From positions 1 to 43,075 of the forward strand of contig JAIFLU010000212.1 in assembly GCA_020048915.1 (NCBI GenBank): 43,075 bases of DNA, read 5' to 3'. How positions within the stretch are numbered: position 1 is the first letter of the stretch; each line of letters opens with the position of its first letter. The notes beneath the pieces were generated by a model, which saw only the letters and a program-made list of their open reading frames with translations, was not told the DNA's origin and searched no databases. The position numbers and the translations under genes are program-made. The DNA is from Bacteroidota bacterium. Its GTDB lineage: Bacteria; Bacteroidota; Bacteroidia; Bacteroidales; JAAUTT01. Shown here one piece after another: positions 35,811 through 43,075 of this stretch.

Positions 35811-38204
35811 TTAAGCTGTTTTATAAAGTTCTAATTCCAATTCTCTTACTGCCTGTAAATATTTCTCTTTGCTTCCAAACTCATTAATTATTTCTGTTGG
35901 TGAACCAAAATCGGAAAGTGGTTGTACTCTTAACACCTCGATACTTTCAATATTGTTAATTCCTTCGTCAGCATATTTGTCTAATAAAGCCTCTAATATA
36001 TTTCTTGCTTGATCGCCGTATTTAGTAAAATAATTGCGCTTTTTAACGTTATTGGCTCTTTCCTTGCGTGTTAAAGGTGGTTGGTCGTATGCAACATGGC
36101 AAATTAAATCAAACAAATCAACCTGTTTGCCTATTGCTTCATATAATGCTTCTACCAAAACGCCTTGCTCTTGTATTTCGGCAATTATAGCTTCTTTTCG
36201 GTCGGTAGAGTTCCATTTATTTAAAAAATCGGACATGGAAGCAAACTTCCCTTTTATAATTTCCTTAGTATGGTCTTTAAGGCTTACAGTTATAGGTTTC
36301 CCGTGTTGGTCGAAATACATTTCACGACTTATCAAAATAGTAACATCCACACCATTTACATATACTTTTTGCCTTGGTTCACGAACGCCACCAATATCTG
36401 CTGGTTTGGGGTAACGAATTTCGGGTTTTCCAATTTCAATTTCAACGCCTGTAACTTCATCAATAATTGGCGTAGTGTCAGTTTCTTCTTCATCAACAAT
36501 AACGCTTAAATCGGCATCTTCTGAAACTGGTTTAACACGAATTGGGTCGCCATCAAAGTCTTTATCTGCAAATAAATCGGTAGCATTGCGAAAATCTAAA
36601 ATCGTAAAGTAAAGCTTGTCGAACTCCTCGTTAATTCTTGTACCGCGCCCAATTATCTGTTTGAACTTGGTCATAGAATTAATGTTTGAATCGAGAACAA
36701 TTACTTTACAGGTTTGCGCATCAATACCAGTGGTCATTAGTTCGGAAGTAACTGCAATTACAGGATATTGCTCTTCGGGGTTTGTAAAGTTGTCAATTTC
36801 ACGTTTGCCCTCGTCATTATCGCCTGTAATCTGCATCACATATTTATAGTTTACAGAAACCAAATCGGCATTGTGCTTGGCGATAGCCGAGCGCATGCGT
36901 TCGGCATGGTCAATGTCAACGCAAAAAATAATGGTTTTTGCAAATCGGTCGTAACCTTTTAAAAACTCAGTAAGCTTTTTGGCAACTATATCTGTGCGTT
37001 CGTCTATTGCTAAATTACGGTCAAAGTCTTTTCGATTGTATATGCGGTCTTCAACTAGGTTTCCTTGTTTATCGGTTTTGCCTTGTTCGGGTCGCCAACC
37101 TTCTGCATCGACATTTAAACTTACTCGAATAACTCGGTAAGGAGCTAAAAATCCATCGTCAATACCTTGTTTGAGGGAATATATATAAACAGGGTCGCCA
37201 AAATACTCTGTATTGCTGGTTTCTTTTGTTTCTTTCGGAGTTGCTGTTAAACCAATGTGGGTGGCATTTTTGAAATAAGTAAGAATCTCACGCCACGCAC
37301 TATCTTCTTTGGCACTTCCACGATGGCACTCGTCAATAATAATCAAATCGAAAAAGTCGGGCGAGAATTGTTTGTAAACGTCCGAATCAATTTCCGAACC
37401 TGTCAAGCCTTGGTATAAGGCTAAATAAATCTCATAGCTTTTATCTATTTGACGGTGCTTTACCACCGTCATTTTATCTTTGAAATGTTTGAAATCTCCT
37501 CTTCGGGTTTGGTCAATCAAAGCGTTACGGTCGGCTAAAAATAAGATTCGTTTTTTCGCTCCTGCTTTCCAGAGTCTATGAATAATCTGAAAAGCTGTGT
37601 AAGTCTTGCCAGTTCCTGTTGCCATTACCAGCAAAATACGGTTTTGTCCATTTGCAATAGCTTCAATGGTTCGGTTTATTGCTATTTGTTGGTAGTATCT
37701 TGGTTTACGTCCGCTACCATCGAAGTAATAATCTTGTAATGCAATCTTTTCAGCATCTTCGGTTAGAATGCCTTTATATTTTCTGTATTTATCCCAAAGT
37801 TGTTCAGGTGTTGGGAAATTATCAATGGATAATTCTGTTTCAATTTCTCCGTCTTTGGCTGTGCGGTCGTGAAAAACAAATCCATCACCATTGCTACTGA
37901 ATACGCAAGGAATATCAAGTATTTTAGCATAATCCAAAGCTTGTTGAATGCCTGCTCTAATAGAATGTTTATTGTCTTTGGCCTCAATTATTGCAATTGG
38001 AATATTGGGTTTGTAATACAGAATGTAATCTGCCCGCTTTCTTTCGCCTCTTGCCGTCAATTTGCCACGAACGTAAATCTTACCATCTGTAAAAGAAACC
38101 TCCTCTAAAATCTGTGATATTTTATTCCAACTTGCCTTCTCTAAAGCAGGTGTAATAAACTTTGTGCAAATATCACGTTCGGATAATTTTTTCTTGTCAA
38201 TCAT
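35811..38204 (-). CDS. hsdR: Type I restriction enzyme subunit HsdR
   Basis: This 797-residue DNA translocase and nuclease cuts unmethylated DNA. The N-terminal nuclease domain shows RADYILYY and IAIIEAKDN (Asp59, Glu74, Lys76: a PD-(D/E)xK site). The helicase core has Walker A MATGTGKT (194-201), DECH (291-294), GLTATPKET and the late motif FKQIIGRGTRINEE. The C-terminal part is of the EcoEI type. Length fits that class, which is shorter than EcoKI HsdR. It is the first restriction gene on the minus strand, preceding the ATPase by 52 bases. The reading frame is complete, so the system looks functional. Confidence 0.95.
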   Translation of the reverse strand: MIDKKKLSERDICTKFITPALEKASWNKISQILEEVSFTDGKIYVRGKLTARGERKRADYILYYKPNIPIAIIEAKDNKHSIRAGIQQALDYAKILDIPCVFSSNGDGFVFHDRTAKDGEIETELSIDNFPTPEQLWDKYRKYKGILTEDAEKIALQDYYFDGSGRKPRYYQQIAINRTIEAIANGQNRILLVMATGTGKTYTAFQIIHRLWKAGAKKRILFLADRNALIDQTRRGDFKHFKDKMTVVKHRQIDKSYEIYLALYQGLTGSEIDSDVYKQFSPDFFDLIIIDECHRGSAKEDSAWREILTYFKNATHIGLTATPKETKETSNTEYFGDPVYIYSLKQGIDDGFLAPYRVIRVSLNVDAEGWRPEQGKTDKQGNLVEDRIYNRKDFDRNLAIDERTDIVAKKLTEFLKGYDRFAKTIIFCVDIDHAERMRSAIAKHNADLVSVNYKYVMQITGDNDEGKREIDNFTNPEEQYPVIAVTSELMTTGIDAQTCKVIVLDSNINSMTKFKQIIGRGTRINEEFDKLYFTILDFRNATDLFADKDFDGDPIRVKPVSEDADLSVIVDEEETDTTPIIDEVTGVEIEIGKPEIRYPKPADIGGVREPRQKVYVNGVDVTILISREMYFDQHGKPITVSLKDHTKEIIKGKFASMSDFLNKWNSTDRKEAIIAEIQEQGVLVEALYEAIGKQVDLFDLICHVAYDQPPLTRKERANNVKKRNYFTKYGDQARNILEALLDKYADEGINNIESIEVLRVQPLSDFGSPTEIINEFGSKEKYLQAVRELELELYKTA

Positions 38205-38358
38205 TTTTAATCAATAACATTTAAAAATAGACAAAACTTTAGAGTTGGCATAGGTGCGATGGCAAGTTTGCAGCTTTTTTGCAGGCATTTAGATTACTCT
38301 CATGCTCAATTTGTTCTCCAAGGTATTTGTGAGGGCTTTGGCGTTGGCTCGTGTGCGC
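38205..38358. other. Boundary stretch between hsdR and the PIN relic
   Basis: About 150 bases have no supported gene. On the minus strand the sequence no longer resembles a PIN toxin after the short relic, so this may be the left-over or imported junction of the restriction block. I see no direct repeat or tRNA end that would mark an attachment site. Confidence 0.4.
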
Positions 38359-38409
38359 TTATAAATCTGCTTCAATGTGCTGTGAATGTGTATCGAGCAA
38401 CAAATCCAT
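38359..38409 (-). pseudogene. Relic of a PIN-domain (VapC-like) toxin start
   Basis: The minus strand starts ATG on the last base of the antitoxin stop (TAATG) and reads MDLLLDTHSQHIEADL, then stops. MDLLLDTH is the normal opening of PIN-domain toxins, which carry the first catalytic aspartate there. The family would continue for about 130 residues, but here homology ends after the eighth residue or so. The coupled start is kept. This is most simply a toxin gene cut off next to the restriction block. Confidence 0.55.
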
Positions 38410-38612
38410 TACATATAGTCTTTAAAGTCGTCTAATGGTTCATCAAAATCAGGCGATAAATAAATTTGTCCTTTTGCACATCCAAATTTGGGAGTCTTTT
38501 TCTTAATCTCTTTTTTTCTTTTACTTAACAGAAAAACAATAAAGTCATTTACTTCTGATTTTAAATCGATGGGTAAATAATTTAGTTTTGTATATAGTTG
38601 AATTTGTTCCAT
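38409..38612 (-). CDS. DUF2281-family antitoxin (VapB-like), orphaned
   Basis: This 67-residue protein starts at the ATG giving MEQIQLYTKLNYLP. It has the helix LKSEVNDFIVFLLSKRKKE and the family end KFGCAKGQIYLSPDFDEPLDDFKDYM, partly quoted here, where the DEPLDDFKDYM tail is typical for DUF2281. These are antitoxins of VapBC-like pairs whose toxin is a PIN RNase. The toxin gene should start at the overlapping ATG, but only a relic remains. The antitoxin itself is intact and has a good promoter box. Confidence 0.8.
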   Translation of the reverse strand: MEQIQLYTKLNYLPIDLKSEVNDFIVFLLSKRKKEIKKKTPKFGCAKGQIYLSPDFDEPLDDFKDYM

Positions 38613-38628
38613 ATCGTGAGCTTTTACA

Positions 38629-38636
38629 CAAAGATA
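38629..38636 (-). promoter_or_regulatory. -7 box for the DUF2281 antitoxin
   Basis: On the minus strand the sequence reads TATCTTTG, an exact TAnnTTTG match, 17 bases before the antitoxin start. No convincing -33 TTTG is present. Confidence 0.5.
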
Positions 38637-38793
38637 CAAATCTATTTATAAAACAATTATTTTTCAGAAAAGGGTTCTTCAACCTATTTTAAGTATTAAC
38701 CTTTCAGGCTTTCAAATTTCCAATATTATCTTTTTTTGATCGCCATAATCTGTTTATTATTGCAGAAGTATTCACTTAGTCAAATTCAATACT

Positions 38794-40026
38794 ATGTTTC
38801 GTCGAAATTTTTTGCAAACAATACCGGGCATCGTAAGCATAGGAGCCGTTTCCGGGACAAATACCCTATTTTCGCCTGCCAAAGAAGTGCAGCCCATCAC
38901 CCGTGAATATTGGGTAAGTGTTTTAGAACGGGTGATAACCCCGGTATTTGAATCGCTTGCTAAAAACGAGCTAAAACTAAAAATGCCGGTCGAAAGCAAA
39001 CCCACCTCCACCGATCGGCCAAAATATACCTATCTGGAGGCTTTTGGACGAAGCATGGCCGGTATTTCGCCATGGCTTCAATTACCTGCCGACGATTCTC
39101 CCGAAGGCAAAAAAAGAAAACGCTTTTTCGATTTAGCCCTTGTCTGCCTGGATAACGCCACAAACCCATCGGCCGCCGATTATATGAATTTTTCGGATGG
39201 CGGACAACCCTTGGTGGATGCTGCTTTTCTTGCCCACAGCCTGGTACGTGCCCCCCGATTCTGGAGCGAAGTTCCCGAAAAAGTAAAAAATAATGTGGTG
39301 CAAGCCTTTCTTAAAACCCGAACTATTAAGCCGGGATATAACAACTGGTTACTATTTTCGGCTATGATTGAAGCATTTTTTCTTAAATACTCCTATCCGT
39401 GGGACACCATGCGCATGGATTATGCCCTGAAAAAGCACAGTGAATGGTATAAAGGAGATGGCATGTACGGCGATGGCCCCGATTTCCATTGGGATTATTA
39501 TAACAGCTATGTAATCCAACCATTTATGCTGGATATTTTAACTATTGCCCATGAAAAGGATATGTATAAAGATTTATATACCCTCGAAATAAAACGGGCA
39601 CAGCGCTATGCTGCCATTCAGGAGCGCTTGATTTCTCCCGAAGCAACCTTTCCTCCTATTGGCCGTTCGTTGCCCTATCGGTTTGGCGCTTTACAGTTGC
39701 TTGCCCAAATTGTGTTAATGGAAAACTTGCCCAATGCAATAACAAACGGTCAGGTAAAAAATGCCCTATCGCAGGTTATTAAAAAAATGATTGAATTCCC
39801 TGGCACATTCGATGCAAATGGGTGGCTGAATATTGGTTTTATGGGGCACCAGCCTTCTATTGGCGAAGGATATATTTCAACCGGCAGTTTGTATTTATGT
39901 ACCACAGGATTATTACCATTAGGCCTTCCTGCCGTTTCAGATTTTTGGAAATCGCAACCCGAAGACTGGACTTCCAAAAAGATATGGAGTGGTGTGGATG
40001 TGCCGAACGATTCAGCCCTTTATTGA
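38794..40026 (+). CDS. DUF2264 protein, possible GH154 uronidase
   Basis: This 410-residue exported protein begins MFRRNFLQTIPGIVSIGAVSG, a Tat-like signal. The mature part matches DUF2264, an alpha/alpha-barrel family: YLEAFGRSMAGISPWLQLP, the helix AAFLAHSLVRAPRFWSEVP, NNWLLFSAMIEAFFLKY and GDGMYGDGPDFHWDYYNSYVIQP, an aromatic-acidic loop that looks like an active-site face. As I recall, DUF2264 members are placed in CAZy GH154, which includes an exo-beta-glucuronidase acting on arabinogalactan; I am only moderately sure. That would fit the plant-polysaccharide theme. A Rho-independent terminator lies downstream. Confidence 0.82.
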   Translation: MFRRNFLQTIPGIVSIGAVSGTNTLFSPAKEVQPITREYWVSVLERVITPVFESLAKNELKLKMPVESKPTSTDRPKYTYLEAFGRSMAGISPWLQLPADDSPEGKKRKRFFDLALVCLDNATNPSAADYMNFSDGGQPLVDAAFLAHSLVRAPRFWSEVPEKVKNNVVQAFLKTRTIKPGYNNWLLFSAMIEAFFLKYSYPWDTMRMDYALKKHSEWYKGDGMYGDGPDFHWDYYNSYVIQPFMLDILTIAHEKDMYKDLYTLEIKRAQRYAAIQERLISPEATFPPIGRSLPYRFGALQLLAQIVLMENLPNAITNGQVKNALSQVIKKMIEFPGTFDANGWLNIGFMGHQPSIGEGYISTGSLYLCTTGLLPLGLPAVSDFWKSQPEDWTSKKIWSGVDVPNDSALY

Positions 40027-40148
40027 CAACCAGATAGACTTAAAATAATTTTCTCATTTTTAATAAATTGGCATATTATTTGATTTCAGAAATTTCCTAA
40101 AAGCCTTTTACTAACCAACCGCTTTTAACTGAAACCAAAAAAAAACTT

Positions 40149-40173
40149 AAAAAGCCCCAAAAGGGCTTTTTTT
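40149..40173 (+). terminator. Rho-independent terminator after the DUF2264 gene
   Basis: AAAAAGCCC, a 5-base loop and GGGCTTTTTTT form a 9-bp stem with a T-run. It lies about 120 bases past the DUF2264 stop, before the next plus-strand gene. Confidence 0.85.
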
Positions 40174-40268
40174 ATGTTGATCCTCTCAAGGATATTCTTT
40201 AATTTGATAAAAAAATAACACCATTCTTTAAATTAAAAATGCATTTTTACAAACCGATCTCCCTTGAA

Positions 40269-41123
40269 ATGAAAACGATTTTTATTACCACCCTGTTTCT
40301 ATTCCTCACCTTCCAGGCACATAGTCAGACCTTAGCAGGAAAAGTTGTTGATGCCAATACGGGCGAACCAATTGCCTATGTGAATATTGGTGTGGTAGGA
40401 ACATCCATAGGAACCATTACCGATATCAACGGCAAATTTCAGATGGAGGTGAGCGGCCTGTTATCGCAAGCCCAGGTGCGTTTTACGATGATTGGTTATG
40501 CCGCTAAATCGTTTACCCTGGAGGAATTAGCGAAAAACGAAAACTCTATTCAGCTTAAAGAGGAACCTGTTCAATTGGCGGAGGTTATAATCAGGCCAGG
40601 GAGCAAAATCAAAAAAGTGGGAACAACAAGCTGTAACACCCGGAATGTTTGTGGCTGGGGCGGGACTAATTTTGGCAAGGGGCACGAACTTGGTCTAAAG
40701 CTTGATTTGGGAGCGGTTCCTGTTCGGTTTCAAAAAATACATTTTCGATTAAGTAAACAATCCTTTGATACGTCCCTGTTTCGACTTCACATTCGCTCTC
40801 TTGAGAATAATTTACCTTCGGTAGAATTGCTTACCGAAAACATTATTCTTACCGTTACTAAAAAATCGGGTTGGGTCGATTTCGATTTAAGCAAGTATAA
40901 TTTAGTTTTCAAGGGCGAAATAGCTTTGTCAATCGAGTGGGTAAATGTACTAGGGACTAATAAAGACAGGCTTAAGAGAATGAATGGCTCGAAAGAATAT
41001 ACCCCAATCGTACTTTTTAATACAAAGAAAAATCATGGAAGCACTTATATTCGCCGGGGAAGTGAAGATAGGTGGAAATCTGCTGACGATGGTAGCCCTA
41101 CCTTTTATGTTACCGTTCAATAA
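40269..41123 (+). CDS. Exported protein with carboxypeptidase-regulatory-like domain
   Basis: This 284-residue protein starts at the ATG giving MKTIFITTLFLFLTFQAHSQ, a clean signal peptide; an ATG 10 codons upstream is less fitting. Residues about 22-110 form the CarboxypepD-regulatory-like domain (LAGKVVDANTGEPIAYVNIGV to ITDINGKFQMEV), followed by the junction LAEVIIRPG, like the entry to a TonB receptor plug. The plug and barrel are absent; instead a CGWGGTNFGKGHELGLKL motif and a beta-sandwich of about 160 residues follow. Proteins with this architecture are common in Bacteroidota with unknown function, probably outer-membrane or periplasmic. Confidence 0.82.
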   Translation: MKTIFITTLFLFLTFQAHSQTLAGKVVDANTGEPIAYVNIGVVGTSIGTITDINGKFQMEVSGLLSQAQVRFTMIGYAAKSFTLEELAKNENSIQLKEEPVQLAEVIIRPGSKIKKVGTTSCNTRNVCGWGGTNFGKGHELGLKLDLGAVPVRFQKIHFRLSKQSFDTSLFRLHIRSLENNLPSVELLTENIILTVTKKSGWVDFDLSKYNLVFKGEIALSIEWVNVLGTNKDRLKRMNGSKEYTPIVLFNTKKNHGSTYIRRGSEDRWKSADDGSPTFYVTVQ

Positions 41124-41355
41124 TTGAGAAAAGCTGAAATTTAAGTCCTTGGCAAAAAATGGAGTTTTTTGAGGTTTTGCATTCAGCAAATCGTCTATAT
41201 AAACCAACACGTTAGCGCTTATTCAATACAATATTCCTTCCGAATATTTTCGGTGACCGATAAACATCATGCCCTTTGTGCTGTTTAAAGCTTAATTTCC
41301 CCGAATAATTTAGCTCGAAATGGATTTTAAAAATTTATCGCTTTATAAACCCAAA

Positions 41356-42495
41356 ATGGAATACCGCCGGTTTGGGAAAACAAATAAAAAGCTGAGCGTT
41401 ATTACGCTTGGAGGAATGCGTTTTAAGCATGGGGGAAAAGAACCCCGCCATGTTATACCCGACGACACGCTCGAAGAATGCACTGAGACGGTTAAAACTG
41501 CATTTTCCATGGGCATTAACCATATCGAAACGGCGTATGGGTATACCAAAAGTGAAACCGCTTATGGAAAGGTGCTAAACGATGTTTTAAAAATAAAGCG
41601 CAATGCCTATTACCTCATGACCAAAGGAGCGCCCCAAACAGCGGCAAATACCCGCAAACTGGTCGAGGAGCAACTTACTGCTTTAAAAACCGATTATTTC
41701 GATTTTTATGCATGGCACGGCATGAATAATATGCAGCGTTACCAAACTGCTTGTCAGAAGAACGGGCCTGTGGAAGAATTGCATAAGATGAAGGCCGAAG
41801 GGTTAATTAAACACATCGGGTTCAGTACCCATGCCCCACTCGAAATAATAATCAAGGCGATTGAAACCGACATGTTCGAGTTTATGAACCTGCATTATTA
41901 TTACTTTTTTCAACGAAATAAGGGAGCAATTGACCTTGCTCAAACTAAAGACATGGGGGTATTTATTATTTCGCCCAACGACAAAGGCGGACAATTATCC
42001 AACCCTCCGCAGAAATTATCGGACCTCACCCATCCTTTAACTCCGGTACAATGGAATACACGGTTTTGCCTTTCAAACCCTGCCATTCATACATTGAGTT
42101 TTGGTTTACCGGCAACGGTATCGTTCGATCAGATCGATGGGATTTTCCCAACATCTGTTCCTTTATCTGAACAGGATGCTGCTATTAAATTTAAACTCGA
42201 CAGCCAACGGTTGCTTGACAAATACGCTGATTTCGATGGATATTGCATGGCCAACGATCCCTCGGGAATAAATATCCCCGAAGTACTTCGATTCCGAACA
42301 TTGCTAAAATGTTACGACATGAAGGACTTTGGCGTATACCGGTACAACATGTTTCAAGAAAACGACCATTGGTTTCAGGGAGCATTTCCCACCCAGGACA
42401 AACTCGATAAAATTGATATGAGCAAATGTCCGGCAGGTATACCTATTAAAGAGTTATTGAAGGAAACACACCAAGCATTGTATGCAGCCTCTTAG
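41356..42495 (+). CDS. Aldo/keto reductase with degenerate ferredoxin-like C-terminus
   Basis: This cytoplasmic oxidoreductase of about 379 residues starts at the ATG giving MEYRRFGKTNKKLS, the usual family start; an ATG 12 codons upstream is the alternative. The barrel shows LGGMRF, the INHIETAYGYTKSE segment with Glu where many members have the catalytic Asp and with the tyrosine kept, LMTKGAP with the lysine, and the YAWHGM histidine. Relatives carry a C-terminal 4Fe-4S domain of the type CxxCxxC...CP. Here only YCM, LKCYDM and SKCPAGIPIKELL remain, so most ligands are lost although the spacing and length persist. The substrate is unknown. It is monocistronic. Confidence 0.87.
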   Translation: MEYRRFGKTNKKLSVITLGGMRFKHGGKEPRHVIPDDTLEECTETVKTAFSMGINHIETAYGYTKSETAYGKVLNDVLKIKRNAYYLMTKGAPQTAANTRKLVEEQLTALKTDYFDFYAWHGMNNMQRYQTACQKNGPVEELHKMKAEGLIKHIGFSTHAPLEIIIKAIETDMFEFMNLHYYYFFQRNKGAIDLAQTKDMGVFIISPNDKGGQLSNPPQKLSDLTHPLTPVQWNTRFCLSNPAIHTLSFGLPATVSFDQIDGIFPTSVPLSEQDAAIKFKLDSQRLLDKYADFDGYCMANDPSGINIPEVLRFRTLLKCYDMKDFGVYRYNMFQENDHWFQGAFPTQDKLDKIDMSKCPAGIPIKELLKETHQALYAAS

Positions 42496-42803
42496 ATAAC
42501 AATGAAATTAACACCATTTTAAGGCATGCCCTGTAAATAGAAGGTGTTAAAAAACGGCGACCGGCATTGCACGTATGGAATTATATTAACCAAATTGAAT
42601 TGGAGATTTAAATGTTAAAATAGAGTCATTCCGCCATTTCTCAGTCCTTAAAACCTCATTTTCAAAAGGTTTTATTAATTATACTTTGACAGATTAGGTT
42701 TCTTCTTTTAAAATCCCGAATGGGATTTAATTTGAATAACCCCGCATGAAATGCGGGAGTAGCTAAACACGAACTTTTCCACAACCACAAAGTGGTTGAA
42801 TGT
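42496..42803. other. Intergenic stretch with REP-like hairpins
   Basis: About 308 bases after the aldo/keto reductase hold no gene. The first 200 bases are plain AT-rich sequence with a weak AACACC/GGTGTT pair; the last 95 bases carry three short palindromes, listed separately. Confidence 0.5.
42711..42798. repeat. Three 7-bp REP-like palindromes
   Basis: AAATCCCGAATGGGATTT (42711-42728), CCCGCATGAAATGCGGG (42741-42757) and CAACCACAAAGTGGTTG (42782-42798) each have a perfect 7-bp stem and a 3-4-base loop. They lie directly at the 3' end of the broken RAYT, as the other array lies at the 3' end of the intact RAYT. Confidence 0.75.
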
Positions 42804-43075
42804 CTAAAGAAGATATTTTTCATCAAATTCTATTCCATGTTCTATAAGTAAATCAATTAGCTCTTCCTTAAATGTTTTTATGCAATGATGTGCTTCCTGA
42901 TTTTTTATATATTCTATCAATCTATTCTTATCCTTGGAATGCATATGTAAATGCTGCATACCCTTCCTGCCAACCAGAGAAATTTGGAAAAAGGTTTTTA
43001 TTTTTGATATGTTCGGTAGAAGCTAGTTTAATATCTTTAACCAATGAAGCCAAAGAAACTGTAGGATGTATATGG
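42804..43075 (-). pseudogene. Frameshifted RAYT transposase, cut by window edge
   Basis: The minus strand encodes a second REP-associated tyrosine transposase. From the edge it reads HPTVSLASLVKDIKLAST, then LFPNFSGWQEGYAAFTY, and then meets a stop (AFQG*). One extra base near 42942 breaks the frame; the next frame continues HSKDKNRLIEYIKNQEAHHC and runs to EFDEKYLL and the TAG at 42804-42806. The catalytic tyrosine region (WQEGYAAFTY) and the C-terminal helix are both recognisable. The N-terminal HUH part lies outside the window. An assembly error is possible, but the match in both frames makes a real or apparent frameshift the clear reading. Confidence 0.75.

Noticed and set aside
30419..38204. 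BREX, DISARM or another multi-gene defence system
   Set aside because: A methylase, a helicase and an ATPase occur together, but HsdR, HsdM and HsdS account for a complete type I restriction system, and no PglZ, BrxL, DrmA/B or similar protein is present.
29074..38640. Classic integrative element with attachment sites
   Set aside because: The block has toxin-antitoxin genes at both ends, but I find no integrase, no tRNA gene and no flanking direct repeats.

Overview
The window looks like a chromosomal segment from an AT-rich member of the Bacteroidota, probably a plant-polysaccharide degrader of the Bacteroidales/Marinilabiliales type. The reasons are a SusC/SusD outer-membrane pair, many lipoprotein signals, TAnnTTTG-type promoter boxes, pectin-type glycoside hydrolases and the CTTTCAGCTTT-like intergenic repeats. 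Assignment below phylum is inference. No rRNA, tRNA or CRISPR array is visible.

Region 1 (1-14024) is a sugar-utilisation locus. Eight minus-strand genes lie end to end: GlpK-like FGGY kinase, FucI-like sugar isomerase, DMT/GRP sugar transporter, split transketolase (N and C subunits), GH105 unsaturated-uronyl hydrolase, SusC and SusD. An AraC-family regulator is divergently transcribed at the head. The isomerase, kinase and dedicated split-transketolase set matches the published logic of the transketolase route for D-apiose, a branched pentose of pectin. I propose this as a D-apiose or related pentose locus, but the substrate is not proven by sequence.

Region 2 (14025-22855) holds a small secreted protein, a TerB-like protein, a 2062-residue alpha-2-macroglobulin with an intact thioester motif and an odd SusC-like motif, and a NIPSNAP-family protein. 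Repeat-derived hairpins separate the genes.

Region 3 (22856-29030) carries two tandem DUF1680 enzymes, one GH146-like and one GH127-like. Both keep the zinc/cysteine active site of beta-L-arabinofuranosidases. A convergent PhzF-like gene follows.

Region 4 (29074-38640) is a defence-type block on the minus strand. From upstream to downstream it contains a DUF2281 antitoxin with a relic of its PIN toxin, hsdR, an AAA-type ATPase, hsdM, a REP-associated tyrosine transposase (RAYT), hsdS, two unknown genes and a ParDE toxin-antitoxin pair. The inter-domain linker of HsdS is encoded by an in-frame array of REP-like palindromes. A sister array lies between hsdS and the RAYT.

Region 5 (38794-43075) carries a DUF2264 (possibly GH154) protein, a carboxypeptidase-regulatory-domain protein, an aldo/keto reductase with a decayed iron-sulfur domain, and at the right edge a frameshifted second RAYT with its own trio of palindromes.
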